A program made the position numbers and the translations under genes. From contig CALWJV010000015.1 of NCBI GenBank assembly GCA_944381115.1, forward strand, positions 265,894 through 329,893: a stretch of 64,000 nucleotides of DNA. The letters run 5' to 3'. This stretch comes from an uncultured Clostridia bacterium. Its GTDB lineage: Bacteria > Bacillota > Clostridia > Oscillospirales > CAG-272. Below, piece by piece: positions 42,165 through 51,942 of the stretch; within the stretch, counting starts at the first letter, position 1, and every line of letters begins with the position of its first letter. The notes beneath the pieces are model-generated. The model did no database searches, had not been told where the DNA came from, and saw only the letters and a list, made by a program, of their open reading frames with translations.

Positions 42165-43181
42165 TCAGTTAAGTTCTGCAAAGTACTTGATTGTTCTTAC
42201 CATCTGAGATGTGTAAGAGTTCTCGTTGTCGTACCACGAAACGACCTGGACCTGGTATGTGTCATCATCGATCTTGGTTACCATTGTCTGTGTTGCATCA
42301 AAGAGGGAACCGTATCTGATTCCGATAACGTCAGAAGAAACGATCTGGTCTTCGTTGTATCCGAAGGATTCATTTGAAGCAGCCTTCATAGCAGCGTTGA
42401 TACCTTCTTTGGTGATGTCCTTGCCTTTTACAACAGCAACAAGGATAGTTGTGGAACCTGTACATGTAGGAACTCTTTGAGCAGAACCTATAAGTTTGCC
42501 GTTCAGTTCGGGGATGACAAGTCCGATAGCCTTGGCAGCACCGGTAGAGTTAGGAACGATGTTCTGTGCAGCAGCACGAGCTCTTCTGAGGTCACCTTTT
42601 CTGTGAGGACCGTCAAGAACCATCTGGTCGCCTGTGTAAGCATGAACAGTCGTCATGATACCGCTTTGGATGGGAGCATAGTCGTTAAGAGCCTTAGCCA
42701 TGGGAGCAAGGCAGTTAGTTGTACAGGATGCAGCAGATATTATTTTATCATCAGGCGTAAGAGTACCCTCATTTACGCTGTAAACGATTGTTTTGAGGTC
42801 GTTACCTGCAGGAGCGGAAATAACAACTTTTTTAGCACCTGCGTTTATATGAGCCATTGATTTTTCGAGAGAGCAGTAAAAACCTGTGCACTCAAGAACA
42901 ACATCAACTTTGAGTTTTTTCCAAGGACAGTTAATTGCATCCTTTTCGGCATATATTTTGATTACATTTCCGTCTACAGTGATAGTGCCTTCTTCATCGT
43001 TAGCTTCGACAGTGTGTCCGATGTAACGACCCTGAGCGGTATCATATTTAAGAAGATGAGCAAGCATTGAGGGCTTTGTGAGGTCGTTTATAGCAACAAC
43101 TTTGTAACCTTTAGCACCAAACATCTGTCTGAATGCGAGACGGCCTATACGGCCAAAACCGTTAATAGCAACTTTTACCAT
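42165..43181 (-). CDS. gap: Glyceraldehyde-3-phosphate dehydrogenase
   Basis: A 338-aa GAPDH converting glyceraldehyde-3-phosphate to 1,3-bisphosphoglycerate with [18 protein letters not shown] (Rossmann turn), [16 protein letters not shown] with the catalytic Cys, and [17 protein letters not shown] are diagnostic. Its start is preceded by ACGGAGGA. The promoter is at 43233-43261. It stands alone rather than with pgk/tpi. Confidence 0.97.
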   Translation of the reverse strand: MVKVAINGFGRIGRLAFRQMFGAKGYKVVAINDLTKPSMLAHLLKYDTAQGRYIGHTVEANDEEGTITVDGNVIKIYAEKDAINCPWKKLKVDVVLECTGFYCSLEKSMAHINAGAKKVVISAPAGNDLKTIVYSVNEGTLTPDDKIISAASCTTNCLAPMAKALNDYAPIQSGIMTTVHAYTGDQMVLDGPHRKGDLRRARAAAQNIVPNSTGAAKAIGLVIPELNGKLIGSAQRVPTCTGSTTILVAVVKGKDITKEGINAAMKAASNESFGYNEDQIVSSDVIGIRYGSLFDATQTMVTKIDDDTYQVQVVSWYDNENSYTSQMVRTIKYFAELN

Positions 43182-43232
43182 TTTTAAATCCTCCGTTGTT
43201 TTATATAAATATTAATTTAAATTGCCTTTTTT

Positions 43233-43261
43233 ATTCTACACAAAATATTTCTTTATTACAA
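43233..43261 (-). promoter_or_regulatory. Sigma-A-type promoter of gap
   Basis: TTGTAA (43256-43261), 17-bp spacer, TAGAAT (43233-43238) on the minus strand. Confidence 0.6.
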
Positions 43262-43337
43262 GAGTTTTTTTTAAAAATTTTATTTTTTGTTACATTTAAT
43301 ACAAATAATATAAACATAAAAATAAAAAATAAAGTAA

Positions 43338-43366
43338 TTGAAAAAAATAACAAATAATGGTATAAT
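43338..43366 (+). promoter_or_regulatory. Sigma-A-type promoter of the PAS protein
   Basis: TTGAAA (43338-43343), 17-bp spacer, TATAAT (43361-43366). The transcript would start about 43373, close before the GGAGGAGG at 43386-43393. Confidence 0.75.
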
Positions 43367-43402
43367 ATAACTAATAAAGAAAAACGGAGGAGGTAAAATA
43401 TT

Positions 43403-44332
43403 ATTAAAGAATTTTTATTTGATAAAGATATTAAACACTTCGGGTACGGGCTTGTAAGAATAACTTCTGATTTTAAAATCATTGACAAAAATATCAAAGC
43501 GGAGCAGACACATGTTTTTTCAAAGCGGGGGTCTTCTGTTTTGAAAATTTTAAAAGAAGGTTCCAAAAGGCTCAGTTCTTTGTCTGATAAGCACGGAGAA
43601 AATATTACAGTTTCTTTCAGTGACGGTATCAAAACTGTAAACGCAGTGGCAATTCGTGAAAAAGATGGAAACATACTTCTTCTTTTGCACCCACTTATAA
43701 GTTCGCTGACGTTGGGACGCAGCGGTAAAATGTCAAGGGCATACGGGATAAATATTTTAAGCATAATCTACGGTGAAAAAATAAATAATACAATTTCAGT
43801 GAAAGATATATTTCCTTTTTATGATTTTACAGTCAAACGTCTTACACTTGTTTCAACCGCAATGAGGGAAGTATCTGAAAAACTGAGAAAGGTAAATTTT
43901 AAAAACAAGATCACCGTAAATTTTGAAAATATGAATATATCTATTTCAAAAGCAGTTGATTTTACAACGGTTGTTTATGTTTTGGCCGAGATACTTTCGG
44001 TTGAAAATACTTTTTCGGATGGAAAAAGTGCCGTTTTGACATTTTGCTCAACAGAAAACACATTGGACATAATATTAAAAGCAAGATCAAAGAAAAAACC
44101 AGTCAATAATTATGAAATATTTGCAAGACTTTTCTGCGAAAGTTTAAGACTTTACGGTGTACATGCACAGTTAGATATTTCTTCGGATGGATTTATAATT
44201 GCAAAGGCATCAATAAATACCGAAATCACAACAAGTTATGTCAGAGAGCCCGGTGTTTACATTGAAGAAGCAATATGGTCGTATTTTGATTTTTGCATGG
44301 ATTATAACGCATTTGGTGAAAAAGAACAGTAA
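43403..44332 (+). CDS. PAS / degenerate histidine-kinase-like protein with probable ATT start
   Basis: The protein has about 309 codons. No ATG, GTG or TTG exists in frame before 43541, but coding sense begins earlier: after an in-frame TAA at 43394, a PAS-like segment FGYGLVRITSDFKIIDKN is open. A strong GGAGGAGG (43386-43393) lies 9 nt before the ATT at 43403 (another ATT at 43400), downstream of a good promoter, so ATT initiation is the best reading. After the PAS part comes a helical stretch (KRLTLVSTAMREVSEKLRK) and an ATPase-like remnant lacking recognisable N and G boxes. A non-catalytic sensor relative is possible. If TTG at 43541 is the start instead, the protein is 263 aa. Confidence 0.65.
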   Translation: MKEFLFDKDIKHFGYGLVRITSDFKIIDKNIKAEQTHVFSKRGSSVLKILKEGSKRLSSLSDKHGENITVSFSDGIKTVNAVAIREKDGNILLLLHPLISSLTLGRSGKMSRAYGINILSIIYGEKINNTISVKDIFPFYDFTVKRLTLVSTAMREVSEKLRKVNFKNKITVNFENMNISISKAVDFTTVVYVLAEILSVENTFSDGKSAVLTFCSTENTLDIILKARSKKKPVNNYEIFARLFCESLRLYGVHAQLDISSDGFIIAKASINTEITTSYVREPGVYIEEAIWSYFDFCMDYNAFGEKEQ

Positions 44333-44410
44333 ATTCACCTGCAGTACATTTTTAATTAATATATATGATTTAAAATAAGTTATACACTAGTCTCAAGGAA
44401 ATTTTTAATA

Positions 44411-45547
44411 ATGAACAGATACGATTACATTATTTGCGGAGCCGGACTTGCCGGGGTAAGTTCCGCACGGATACTTGCCGAAAAAGGAGCAAAAATTTTA
44501 ATTTTGGAAAAACTTTCTCATGTAGGAGGGAGTGTATACGACCTTTTGGATGACAGCGGAATACTTGTGCATAAATACGGACCGCATATATTTCATACTA
44601 ATAATAAAAAAGTATTTAATTTTTTGTCGCGGTTTACTAAATGGAACAAATACAGCCATAAGGTAGAAGCAAAATTTCCGGAATGCAATGTGCCGGTTCC
44701 TTTTAATCTTAAATCAATTGAGAAGGTTTACGGCGCCGAAAAAGCCGAAGATCTTTTAAATTTTGTTAAAAAAGAGTTTGGAACAGATACGGTATCAGTA
44801 ATGTCACTTGTTGAAAGTAAGACACCGGAACTTTCCGCACTCGGTAAATTTGTTTACGATAATATTTTTTTATATTATACTGTTAAGCAGTGGGGAAAAA
44901 AGCCATCTGAAGTAGACCCGAAAACAACCTCAAGAGTACCGGTAAGATTTTCTTATGATGATAGGTATTTTACTGACGAATATCAGGGTCTTCCTCTTGA
45001 AAGTTACACAACAATGATCAAAGCGATGTTGTCACATGAAAATATAACTGTAAAGACCGGAATTGACGCTCTCAAAAGGGTAAAACTTGAAAACGGAAAA
45101 ATATACTTTGACGGAGAACAGACAGAGGCAAAAGTGATTTATACAGGAGAAACGGATCGCTTGTTTGGATATTGCTTTGGCCGTCTTCCTTACCGTACAC
45201 TTGATTTCAAGTTTGAAACGTATAAAAAAGATTCATTTCAGCCTGTTGCAACGGTAAATTATACTGTAAGTGAGGACTTTACAAGGATAACTGAATTTAA
45301 AAAACTCACTTTACAGAAAAAGGATGGAATAACAACTGTAATGAAGGAATATCCGCGCCGATATGAAGGTAAGGATGGTGAAATACCTTATTATCCTGTC
45401 GAGACAGATGAAAGCCGTAAAATGTACGGTGAATATGTAAAATTGGCATCAGACTATCCGACTCTGATACTTGTCGGCAGACTTGCTGAGTATAAATATT
45501 ACAACATGGATGCTGTTGTAGCCAGAACACTGGAACTTTTTGAATAA
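44411..45547 (+). CDS. glf: UDP-galactopyranose mutase
   Basis: A 378-aa flavoenzyme converting UDP-galactopyranose to UDP-galactofuranose, a precursor of surface galactofuranose. DYIICGAGLAGVSSARIL is the FAD-binding site; GGSVYD, YGPHIFHTNN, and LILVGRLAEYKYYNMD are typical of Glf. A glycosyltransferase gene follows 54 bp later, consistent with use in cell-surface glycan assembly. Confidence 0.96.
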   Translation: MNRYDYIICGAGLAGVSSARILAEKGAKILILEKLSHVGGSVYDLLDDSGILVHKYGPHIFHTNNKKVFNFLSRFTKWNKYSHKVEAKFPECNVPVPFNLKSIEKVYGAEKAEDLLNFVKKEFGTDTVSVMSLVESKTPELSALGKFVYDNIFLYYTVKQWGKKPSEVDPKTTSRVPVRFSYDDRYFTDEYQGLPLESYTTMIKAMLSHENITVKTGIDALKRVKLENGKIYFDGEQTEAKVIYTGETDRLFGYCFGRLPYRTLDFKFETYKKDSFQPVATVNYTVSEDFTRITEFKKLTLQKKDGITTVMKEYPRRYEGKDGEIPYYPVETDESRKMYGEYVKLASDYPTLILVGRLAEYKYYNMDAVVARTLELFE

Positions 45548-45601
45548 ATTCAGTAATTAACAGGCGATATTAAATATAAGTAATAACAGAGAGGTTAAAA
45601 A

Positions 45602-46627
45602 ATGGAGAAATTAATTACTTTTGCTATACCCTGTTATAATTCCGAAAAATATATGGAAAAATGCATAAGATCTCTTTTAGATGCAGGAGATGATACGGAA
45701 ATCCTTATCATTAATGACGGATCAAAAGACCGTACAGGTGAAATAGCCGACAGTTATGCGGAAAAATATCCGGACAAAATTACTGCAATTCATCAAGAAA
45801 ACGGCGGTCACGGAGAAGGTGTAAACCAGGGTATTCGTAAAGGACGGGGAATGTATTATAAGGTAGTTGACTCCGATGATTACCTTGACCCTAAAGCGCT
45901 TGATATCCTTCTTAACCGAATAAGAGAGAATGTAAAAAAGAATGTGATCGTGGATATGTATGTTACAAATTATGTCTATGATCATGTTGCCGACAACACA
46001 CAAAGAACAATGAGTTATAAGAGAATATTTCCGCATGAGAGGGTCTGCAGTTGGGAAGACACAAAAAATTTCGGTATATCTCAGTACCTTATGATGCACT
46101 CTGTTGTTTACCGTACAGAACTTTTAAGGAAGATAAAGATTGAGCTTCCAAAACATACTTTTTACGTTGATAACCTGTATATGTACTGGCCGTTCCCGAG
46201 CGTAAAAACCATTTATTATATGGATCTTGACCTTTATTATTACTTCATAGGAAGAGATGATCAGTCAATAAACGAAAAAAATATGATAAAGCGGATCGAT
46301 CAGCAAATAAGGGTGACAAAACTGATGACAAATTGTCACGATTTAAATCAGATAAAAAAGCAGAGTAAAAAGCTGTATAAACATATGTTCCATGAACTTT
46401 CAATGATGTATACTATTTCAACTGTATTTTTATTTGCGTCAAAAGATCCGGAAAATCTTAAGAAAGAAAAAGAACTTTGGGAATTTCTGAAGGAAAAAGA
46501 TAAATGGCTTTACCGTAAAATGCGTACAACAACAATTAATGCTCTTACGCATTTGCCCGGAGCCCCCGGACGCTGGCTCACAATTAAAGGGTATCACTTT
46601 GCACAGCGTGTCTTTAAAGTAGGATAA
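45602..46627 (+). CDS. Family 2 glycosyltransferase
   Basis: A 341-aa GT-A fold glycosyltransferase. IPCYNSEKYMEKCIRSLL, ILIINDGSKDRTGEIAD and KVVDSDDYLDPKALD (the nucleotide-metal DxD) are the GT2 landmarks, with NGGHGEGVNQGIRKGRG between them. No membrane segment is evident. It follows glf, so a galactofuranosyl or related transferase is a reasonable guess; donor and acceptor are unknown. Confidence 0.9.
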   Translation: MEKLITFAIPCYNSEKYMEKCIRSLLDAGDDTEILIINDGSKDRTGEIADSYAEKYPDKITAIHQENGGHGEGVNQGIRKGRGMYYKVVDSDDYLDPKALDILLNRIRENVKKNVIVDMYVTNYVYDHVADNTQRTMSYKRIFPHERVCSWEDTKNFGISQYLMMHSVVYRTELLRKIKIELPKHTFYVDNLYMYWPFPSVKTIYYMDLDLYYYFIGRDDQSINEKNMIKRIDQQIRVTKLMTNCHDLNQIKKQSKKLYKHMFHELSMMYTISTVFLFASKDPENLKKEKELWEFLKEKDKWLYRKMRTTTINALTHLPGAPGRWLTIKGYHFAQRVFKVG

Positions 46628-46658
46628 AAAAATACTCTGCCGTCGGCAGAGTATTTTT
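46627..46658. terminator. Bidirectional terminator
   Basis: AATACTCTGCC / GGCAGAGTATT with a GTC loop and T-run; it ends the GT2 gene and the convergent isomerase gene. Confidence 0.9.
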
Positions 46659-46661
46659 TAT

Positions 46662-47516
46662 CTATATGAATTTTTTAAGATAGGATAGTCCCGATTTAAG
46701 AGCAAATTCAGTGTCTTCAAAGCCTTCAAATTCAATGCTAATCACGCCGTTATAATTTTGCTTTTTAAGTATGGAGATACAGTTTTCAATTGGTACAATA
46801 CCATGTCCTATAACCGTACCTCTCAAATAATTTCCGCTTGCAGTTTCAAAAAAGCCGTCAGGTCTCAACGTGTTTCCTTTTTTAAACAGAAAATCTTTTG
46901 CGTGGACATGAAAAGCGTACGGTGCTGCTATTCTAAAAGCATCTGAAGGGTCATTATCAGTGCAGAGAAAGTTACCCATATCGCAGAGCCAACCGAAATT
47001 TTTGTGTCCGACTGCCTGAATCAACTGTTCAACTCTGTCAGGGCTTTGAAAAACGAAACCGTGATTTTCGGTACATGTTTTGATACCTAAGTTTTCCGCA
47101 TAATCAGCGACTTTTCTGATATAAGGGGCAAAATCATCAATAGCATTTCGGTAAGAGTAAAGATATTTATCAGGGAGCGAGCGGCAGATATCGTGTCTGA
47201 GTATGGGAGCACCGAGAACTTTTGCTATGTCAACGCATTTGTAAAGGTGTTCTGTCTGTGCGTCTGCACCTTCTTTAGTGAAATCAGCGCCTACAGTGTA
47301 GGCAAATATCGGGAGATTGATCCTTTCGCAGTAGGCCCTGATATTTTCTGCGCATTTTAGTGGATTGTCGGTTATGTTGAATCCGGGAAAATCCAGGTCA
47401 ACAAACTCTATTCCGTCAAATCCGTATTCCTTTACTTTATCGCATATGTGAAAATAATCGCACTTGCTTTTTTTTATGTAGCCGGCAAAACTATAACTTG
47501 ATACTCCGATTTTCAT
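46662..47516 (-). CDS. Sugar phosphate isomerase/epimerase-type TIM barrel
   Basis: A 284-aa xylose-isomerase-like barrel (AP endonuclease family 2). GVSSYSFAGYIKK, FDGIEFVDLDFPGF, RHDICRS, TCTENHGFVFQSPDRVEQLI and CDMGNFLCTD... HVHAKDFLF hold the likely metal ligands (Glu, Asp, His). The start is the ATG ending at 47516. AAGGAG is 13 nt before it, and a three-codon ATG-AAA-ATA-TGA between them overlaps the start. Its substrate is not clear. Confidence 0.85.
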   Translation of the reverse strand: MKIGVSSYSFAGYIKKSKCDYFHICDKVKEYGFDGIEFVDLDFPGFNITDNPLKCAENIRAYCERINLPIFAYTVGADFTKEGADAQTEHLYKCVDIAKVLGAPILRHDICRSLPDKYLYSYRNAIDDFAPYIRKVADYAENLGIKTCTENHGFVFQSPDRVEQLIQAVGHKNFGWLCDMGNFLCTDNDPSDAFRIAAPYAFHVHAKDFLFKKGNTLRPDGFFETASGNYLRGTVIGHGIVPIENCISILKKQNYNGVISIEFEGFEDTEFALKSGLSYLKKFI

Positions 47517-47640
47517 ATTTTCATAAAAACTCCTTATAATAATTAAATTTGATTTAGTTTTTAAAGAGGATTTTAAATAAAACAATAAAGATAGTCAAGA
47601 TTTAGTTATATTATATATTTTAAAAGAATTTGAAAAAAAT

Positions 47641-49830
47641 TCAACCTTTATAATAATTTATGAGACAACCGGAAAGTATAATGGTTTTTTCATCGTTTGT
47701 AAGCGCAGGAAGATTAAGAGTTATTTCTTTTAAAGCACCATTTTCAACAATAAAAGCTGGAATAACTTCTTTTCCATCTTTTACAGCATTTTTTATGCCC
47801 GGAATAAAAATAAAACTGTCAATATCAAATGGAAGTGAGTTTTCGTCACATTCAAACGTGAAAGGAAGCATACCCCAGTTAATCAGATTGGAGCGGTAAC
47901 GCTTTGTAGCATATTCCTTAGCAATATTAGCCATACCGCCAAGGACTTTTTGACATGACGCAGCCTGCTCACGTGCTGACCCGTCACCTGGTTTTACCGC
48001 ATATATAACGGAACCGATAAGCGCATTTTCAGGTGAGGCAAATCCGTTTTTCTTTATAATGCCGTATACTTCAGACAAAGATAAGTCACTGTGATCGTCA
48101 TTCAAAGCTCTGACCGCTTTTGCTCGTCCGACATATCCCGGATCTTTTCTTGAAAGCGTAAATTCAGAAAGAGCATCAGGATTTGAACGGTAAGAAGAAG
48201 TTTCGCCTGAAGGAATTAGTTCGTCAGTTGTAGTTACCGGATCTTTTATGACTGATGCAACGCGGAGAATGAGATCATCTGAGAGCGCGGGCATTTCCGG
48301 CCAGTCCTTTATATTTGGACCGAATCTGAGTTCTTTTTTGGGATTAGGTTTCCCGTATCCGTTGTAAACTCTGTTTTTATAAACAGTATCATCAAACCTG
48401 TAAGAAGAAGGAGTGTAATTTACATTAAGATCGGAAGCAGCAGTAAGGACCCCTCCGTTTTTAGCAGTAGCAGCAATGGAACGTGCGTCCATAAGAGCAA
48501 CAGAGGCACTTTGACCGGCGCTGGGTTTTGAACCTTCTCTGTTAGGGAAATTACGTGTGGTATGACGGAGACTGAATCCTTTGTTGGACGGAACGTCGCC
48601 GGCCCCGAAGCAGGGGCCGCAAAATGCGGTACGAAGTGTTACTCCCGTTTCCATGAGGATTTCGGCAAATCCCTTTCTGATAAGTTCAATATATACAGGT
48701 TGAGAAGCCGGATATGCAGAAAGAGCAAATGCACCATTTCCAGTGGAACCGCCTTTCAAAATATCTGAAGCGGCGGTCAAATTGTCGTATGTACCGCCTG
48801 CACATCCTGCAATTACACCTTGATCAGCATATATTTTGCCGTCTGAGCCGAGTTTGTCTGAAAGGCCGTAATCTTTAAGTATAGATGACGCATTTTCTTT
48901 AAGTTCATTGATAGAAAATACATTGGAAGGATGTGAAGGGAGAGCAATATTACATTCAGTTTTTGAAAGATCGATTTTTACCATTCCGTCATAAAATGCA
49001 GTTCCTTTAACAGAAAGTTTTTTATAATCCTGAGGGCGATTGTGAAGTTTGAAGTAATTTTCGGTAACTTCATCTGTTTCCCAAATAGAGGAAAGGCAGG
49101 TAGTTTCAGTGGTCATAACATCAATACCGTTTCTGAATTCAATGGGAAGGGAAGCAACGCCTTCGCCAATAAACTCAAGGACTTTATTTTTAACAAATCC
49201 GGATGCAAAAACGGCACCGATAAGTTCCAGTGCTACGTCCTGCGGACCGATACCCGGACGTGGTGCGCCTGTAAGATATACTGCGATAACTTCCGGACGT
49301 GCAACGTCATAAGTTTTGCCGAGAAGTTGTTTTACAAGTTCGGGACCGCCTTCGCCGATTGCCATAGTACCTAAGGCACCGTAACGGGTGTGGCTGTCGG
49401 AGCCGAGAATCATTTTACCGCATCCGCTCATGGTTTCACGCATGTATGAATGGATGACCGCCAAATGTGCAGGCACATAGATACCGCCGTATTTTTCAGC
49501 CGCAGAAAGCCCGAAAACATGGTCATCTTCGTTAATTGTTCCTCCGACTGCGCAAAGGCTGTTATGACAGTTTGTAAGAACATAGGGTACCGGAAATTCT
49601 TTAAGTCCGCTTGCTCTTGCTGTTTGGATTATACCGACATATGTAATATCGTGAGACGCAAGTGCGTCAAATTTTATTTTTAAGTTGTTATCGTCTTCCG
49701 AAGTGTTGTGATTGGATAAAATTTGATAGGAAATAGTGTTTTTTCTTGCGGATTCTCGTGAAACTGAGGAATTTTTTTCAATTTTTCTGCCGTCAGTTAC
49801 AAAAATACCGTCTCGGATAAGTTCAGCCAT
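47641..49830 (-). CDS. Aconitase-family hydratase
   Basis: A 729-aa Fe-S hydratase of the aconitase superfamily with both the core and the swivelling C-terminal domain. Fe-S cysteines are in VIAGCAGGTYDN and FCGPCFGAGDVP, and TNCHNSLCAVGG and LGSDSHTRYGALG lie earlier. It would isomerise citrate or a related acid. A promoter with exact hexamers lies at 49886-49914. Citrate synthase is at 61.4 kb, so the pair could support glutamate synthesis; being a bona fide aconitase is not certain. Confidence 0.85.
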   Translation of the reverse strand: MAELIRDGIFVTDGRKIEKNSSVSRESARKNTISYQILSNHNTSEDDNNLKIKFDALASHDITYVGIIQTARASGLKEFPVPYVLTNCHNSLCAVGGTINEDDHVFGLSAAEKYGGIYVPAHLAVIHSYMRETMSGCGKMILGSDSHTRYGALGTMAIGEGGPELVKQLLGKTYDVARPEVIAVYLTGAPRPGIGPQDVALELIGAVFASGFVKNKVLEFIGEGVASLPIEFRNGIDVMTTETTCLSSIWETDEVTENYFKLHNRPQDYKKLSVKGTAFYDGMVKIDLSKTECNIALPSHPSNVFSINELKENASSILKDYGLSDKLGSDGKIYADQGVIAGCAGGTYDNLTAASDILKGGSTGNGAFALSAYPASQPVYIELIRKGFAEILMETGVTLRTAFCGPCFGAGDVPSNKGFSLRHTTRNFPNREGSKPSAGQSASVALMDARSIAATAKNGGVLTAASDLNVNYTPSSYRFDDTVYKNRVYNGYGKPNPKKELRFGPNIKDWPEMPALSDDLILRVASVIKDPVTTTDELIPSGETSSYRSNPDALSEFTLSRKDPGYVGRAKAVRALNDDHSDLSLSEVYGIIKKNGFASPENALIGSVIYAVKPGDGSAREQAASCQKVLGGMANIAKEYATKRYRSNLINWGMLPFTFECDENSLPFDIDSFIFIPGIKNAVKDGKEVIPAFIVENGALKEITLNLPALTNDEKTIILSGCLINYYKG

Positions 49831-49885
49831 TTTTAAAATTCCTTTCGATAATTCTTCGTCAAATAATTAATAATTAACATAAAAT

Positions 49886-49914
49886 ATTATACATTAACCA
49901 AAGAAAAAAGTCAA
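49886..49914 (-). promoter_or_regulatory. Sigma-A promoter of the hydratase
   Basis: On the minus strand TTGACT (49909-49914), 17-bp spacer, TATAAT (49886-49891). Confidence 0.75.
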
Positions 49915-49952
49915 TAGATTTAATTTTGTTTATAAAATTTTTATTATAACTA

Positions 49953-49981
49953 TTGCAAAAATAAAAAAATAAGTATATAAT
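49953..49981 (+). promoter_or_regulatory. Sigma-A promoter of the downstream membrane protein
   Basis: TTGCAA (49953-49958), 17-bp spacer, TATAAT (49976-49981), divergent from the hydratase promoter. Confidence 0.7.
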
Positions 49982-50019
49982 ATATGATTATAAGATAATT
50001 TATAATGGAAAGGTATGCT

Positions 50020-50883
50020 ATGGAAGCGAAAAACAGAGGACTTGAAAAATATTACAAGATCAAATGTATTCTGAGATTTACGGCAGCAGGAATGGCCTTT
50101 ATCAGTGCAGTCCTTTTTTCACTTGCGTTTTTTTTTGATTTTGAAGGTAAGAGCCAACTTTTCAGAAGCGGAAGCCGTCTTATTTTTATTGCGGAATTTT
50201 TGACTGTCATATTTTGTGTTATCATTGTTGCATTGACATTTATTTTTGTTCCGAAACAGGAGAAGGAAATTCCGATTTTTCCGACTGATGCTGAATATAA
50301 GCCATATTATCGGGTAGAGCCTTTACCAATGAAAATATCGAGGTATTTTGTTGCTGCAGTTATTTTGTCCGAGGGGGTTGTAAGAGCGGTCTTAATAATC
50401 AATGGCGGATTAAAATTTTCGCTTTCTCCGTTTTTGTCGGCGGTAATGCTTGTTTTAACAGTACCTCTTTCTTTGTTTTTTATTCCAGAGATAGTAAACA
50501 AACTTACACCCGGATACGAAAAAACTCACTTGATATGCGGAACAATAGGTGTTCTTTGGTTTTTTTTAAATACCATCAATATATACTTTAATTATGAAAC
50601 AGCACTTGCTTCACCATATAGAATAATTCAGCAACTTACATTTATAATCACATTGCTTATGTTGGTTTATGAGATCAAGTTTCACACTGATGTGCCTTAT
50701 GTGAGAGCAAGACTTGCGTTTCTACTTTCGGCATTTGTGCTTACATGCGGATTTACTTTCGGAAGACTTGTCATGTTGCTTTCCGGTAAAAGTGTTTCCG
50801 CCGATGATACGGCTTTAATAATAACTTTTATCGGATTATCGGTTTACATGGGTACAAAAATATTTTATTACGACGAAGACTGA
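50020..50883 (+). CDS. Multi-pass membrane protein, unknown
   Basis: A 287-aa protein with about seven hydrophobic helices (ILRFTAAGMAFISAVLFSLAF, LIFIAEFLTVIFCVIIVALTF, and several to the end) and a short cytoplasmic loop with PKQEKEIPIFPTD. I recognise no family. AAAGG lies 6 nt before the ATG at 50020, which is preferred over the ATG at 50005. The AEC transporter gene begins 17 bp after its stop, so they form an operon. Confidence 0.75.
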   Translation: MEAKNRGLEKYYKIKCILRFTAAGMAFISAVLFSLAFFFDFEGKSQLFRSGSRLIFIAEFLTVIFCVIIVALTFIFVPKQEKEIPIFPTDAEYKPYYRVEPLPMKISRYFVAAVILSEGVVRAVLIINGGLKFSLSPFLSAVMLVLTVPLSLFFIPEIVNKLTPGYEKTHLICGTIGVLWFFLNTINIYFNYETALASPYRIIQQLTFIITLLMLVYEIKFHTDVPYVRARLAFLLSAFVLTCGFTFGRLVMLLSGKSVSADDTALIITFIGLSVYMGTKIFYYDED

Positions 50884-50900
50884 AAAATTGACGGTGATAA

Positions 50901-51851
50901 ATGATGGTGATATTTAATCTTATTTGGGCGGTATTGTTGCTGTTTTGCATGATGATACCCGGATTTATAATGAAGAAGAGCAAGATTGTAGACGATAAAG
51001 CGCCGCTTATCTTTACAAATACGATACTTTACATAACACAGCCGTCACTTTTGTTTGTCGGGTTTTTCAGACCTTATGATCAAAATATAATGAAAGACGC
51101 GATTTCCGTGTTTATATTTTCATTTGTAATTCACGCTCTTTTTTTGATAACGGTTATGCTTTTTTTCAGAAAAGTACCTAAAGAGACAGCAAAAGTATAT
51201 CGTTTCGGAAGTGTTTTTGCAAATGCCGGGTATATGGGAATACCGCTTATAACAATTGTATTCGGAAGCGAAGCGTCAATTTATGCGTCGGTATATCTTA
51301 TCGGGTTTAATTTTTTTTCCTGGTCACTGGGATGTCTTATATACTCGGAGGATAAATCATATATTTCCTTCAAAAAAATGTTTTTAAATGCGGCAACGAT
51401 ACCGACTTTTCTCGGCATTATCGTTTTTTTTACAAATCTGTATTCTTACTTACCGGCATTTTTGGCGGAGTTTATAACCGATGCTCTTAATATGCTGAAA
51501 GAAACAGTAGCCCCAATGTCAATGATGATCATAGGAATGAGACTTGCAGATCTGAAACTTAAAGGAGCATTTAAGGATTTAAATCTATATATCGGTCTTT
51601 TGCTCCGTCTTTTTGTTTTTCCGGTAATGACATTTTGTGTGCTTGCGCTTTGCAAAGCGTTTGGTTATTATAGTGAACTTGCATTTTACGTAACGCTTAT
51701 TTGTGCTTCAACCCCTGTCGCCTCGGTAACGTGTATGTTTGCTGAAAAATTTTCATCTGATACCGTTACTGCGTCAAAATTTGTTTCAATAAGTACGGTA
51801 CTATCAATAGCAACGATGCCTTTGGTCATAATGCTTATGAAATTGCTGTAA
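50901..51851 (+). CDS. AEC-family (auxin efflux carrier-type) transporter
   Basis: A 316-aa transporter with about ten helices. FLYITQPSLLFVGFF-like and FGSVFANAGYMGIPLITIVFG segments, with APMSMMIIGMRLADL, are typical of AEC permeases (malonate/malate-type family). It follows an unidentified membrane protein with a 17-bp gap. Substrate unknown. Confidence 0.88.
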   Translation: MMVIFNLIWAVLLLFCMMIPGFIMKKSKIVDDKAPLIFTNTILYITQPSLLFVGFFRPYDQNIMKDAISVFIFSFVIHALFLITVMLFFRKVPKETAKVYRFGSVFANAGYMGIPLITIVFGSEASIYASVYLIGFNFFSWSLGCLIYSEDKSYISFKKMFLNAATIPTFLGIIVFFTNLYSYLPAFLAEFITDALNMLKETVAPMSMMIIGMRLADLKLKGAFKDLNLYIGLLLRLFVFPVMTFCVLALCKAFGYYSELAFYVTLICASTPVASVTCMFAEKFSSDTVTASKFVSISTVLSIATMPLVIMLMKLL

Positions 51852-51942
51852 ACTTTTAAATAAGTTATTGTTTTAGAAAAACACAGATAAAAGATTTCAG
51901 AAAAATATAGACGTATTGTATATGCAATAAAGGAGATTAAAT

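Noticed and set aside
45722..46099. A 125-codon minus-strand ORF.
   Set aside because: Shadow of the GT2 gene.
47517..47585. A 23-codon N-terminal extension of the sugar isomerase gene.
   Set aside because: It would start at TTG without a ribosome site; AAGGAG favours the ATG at 47516.
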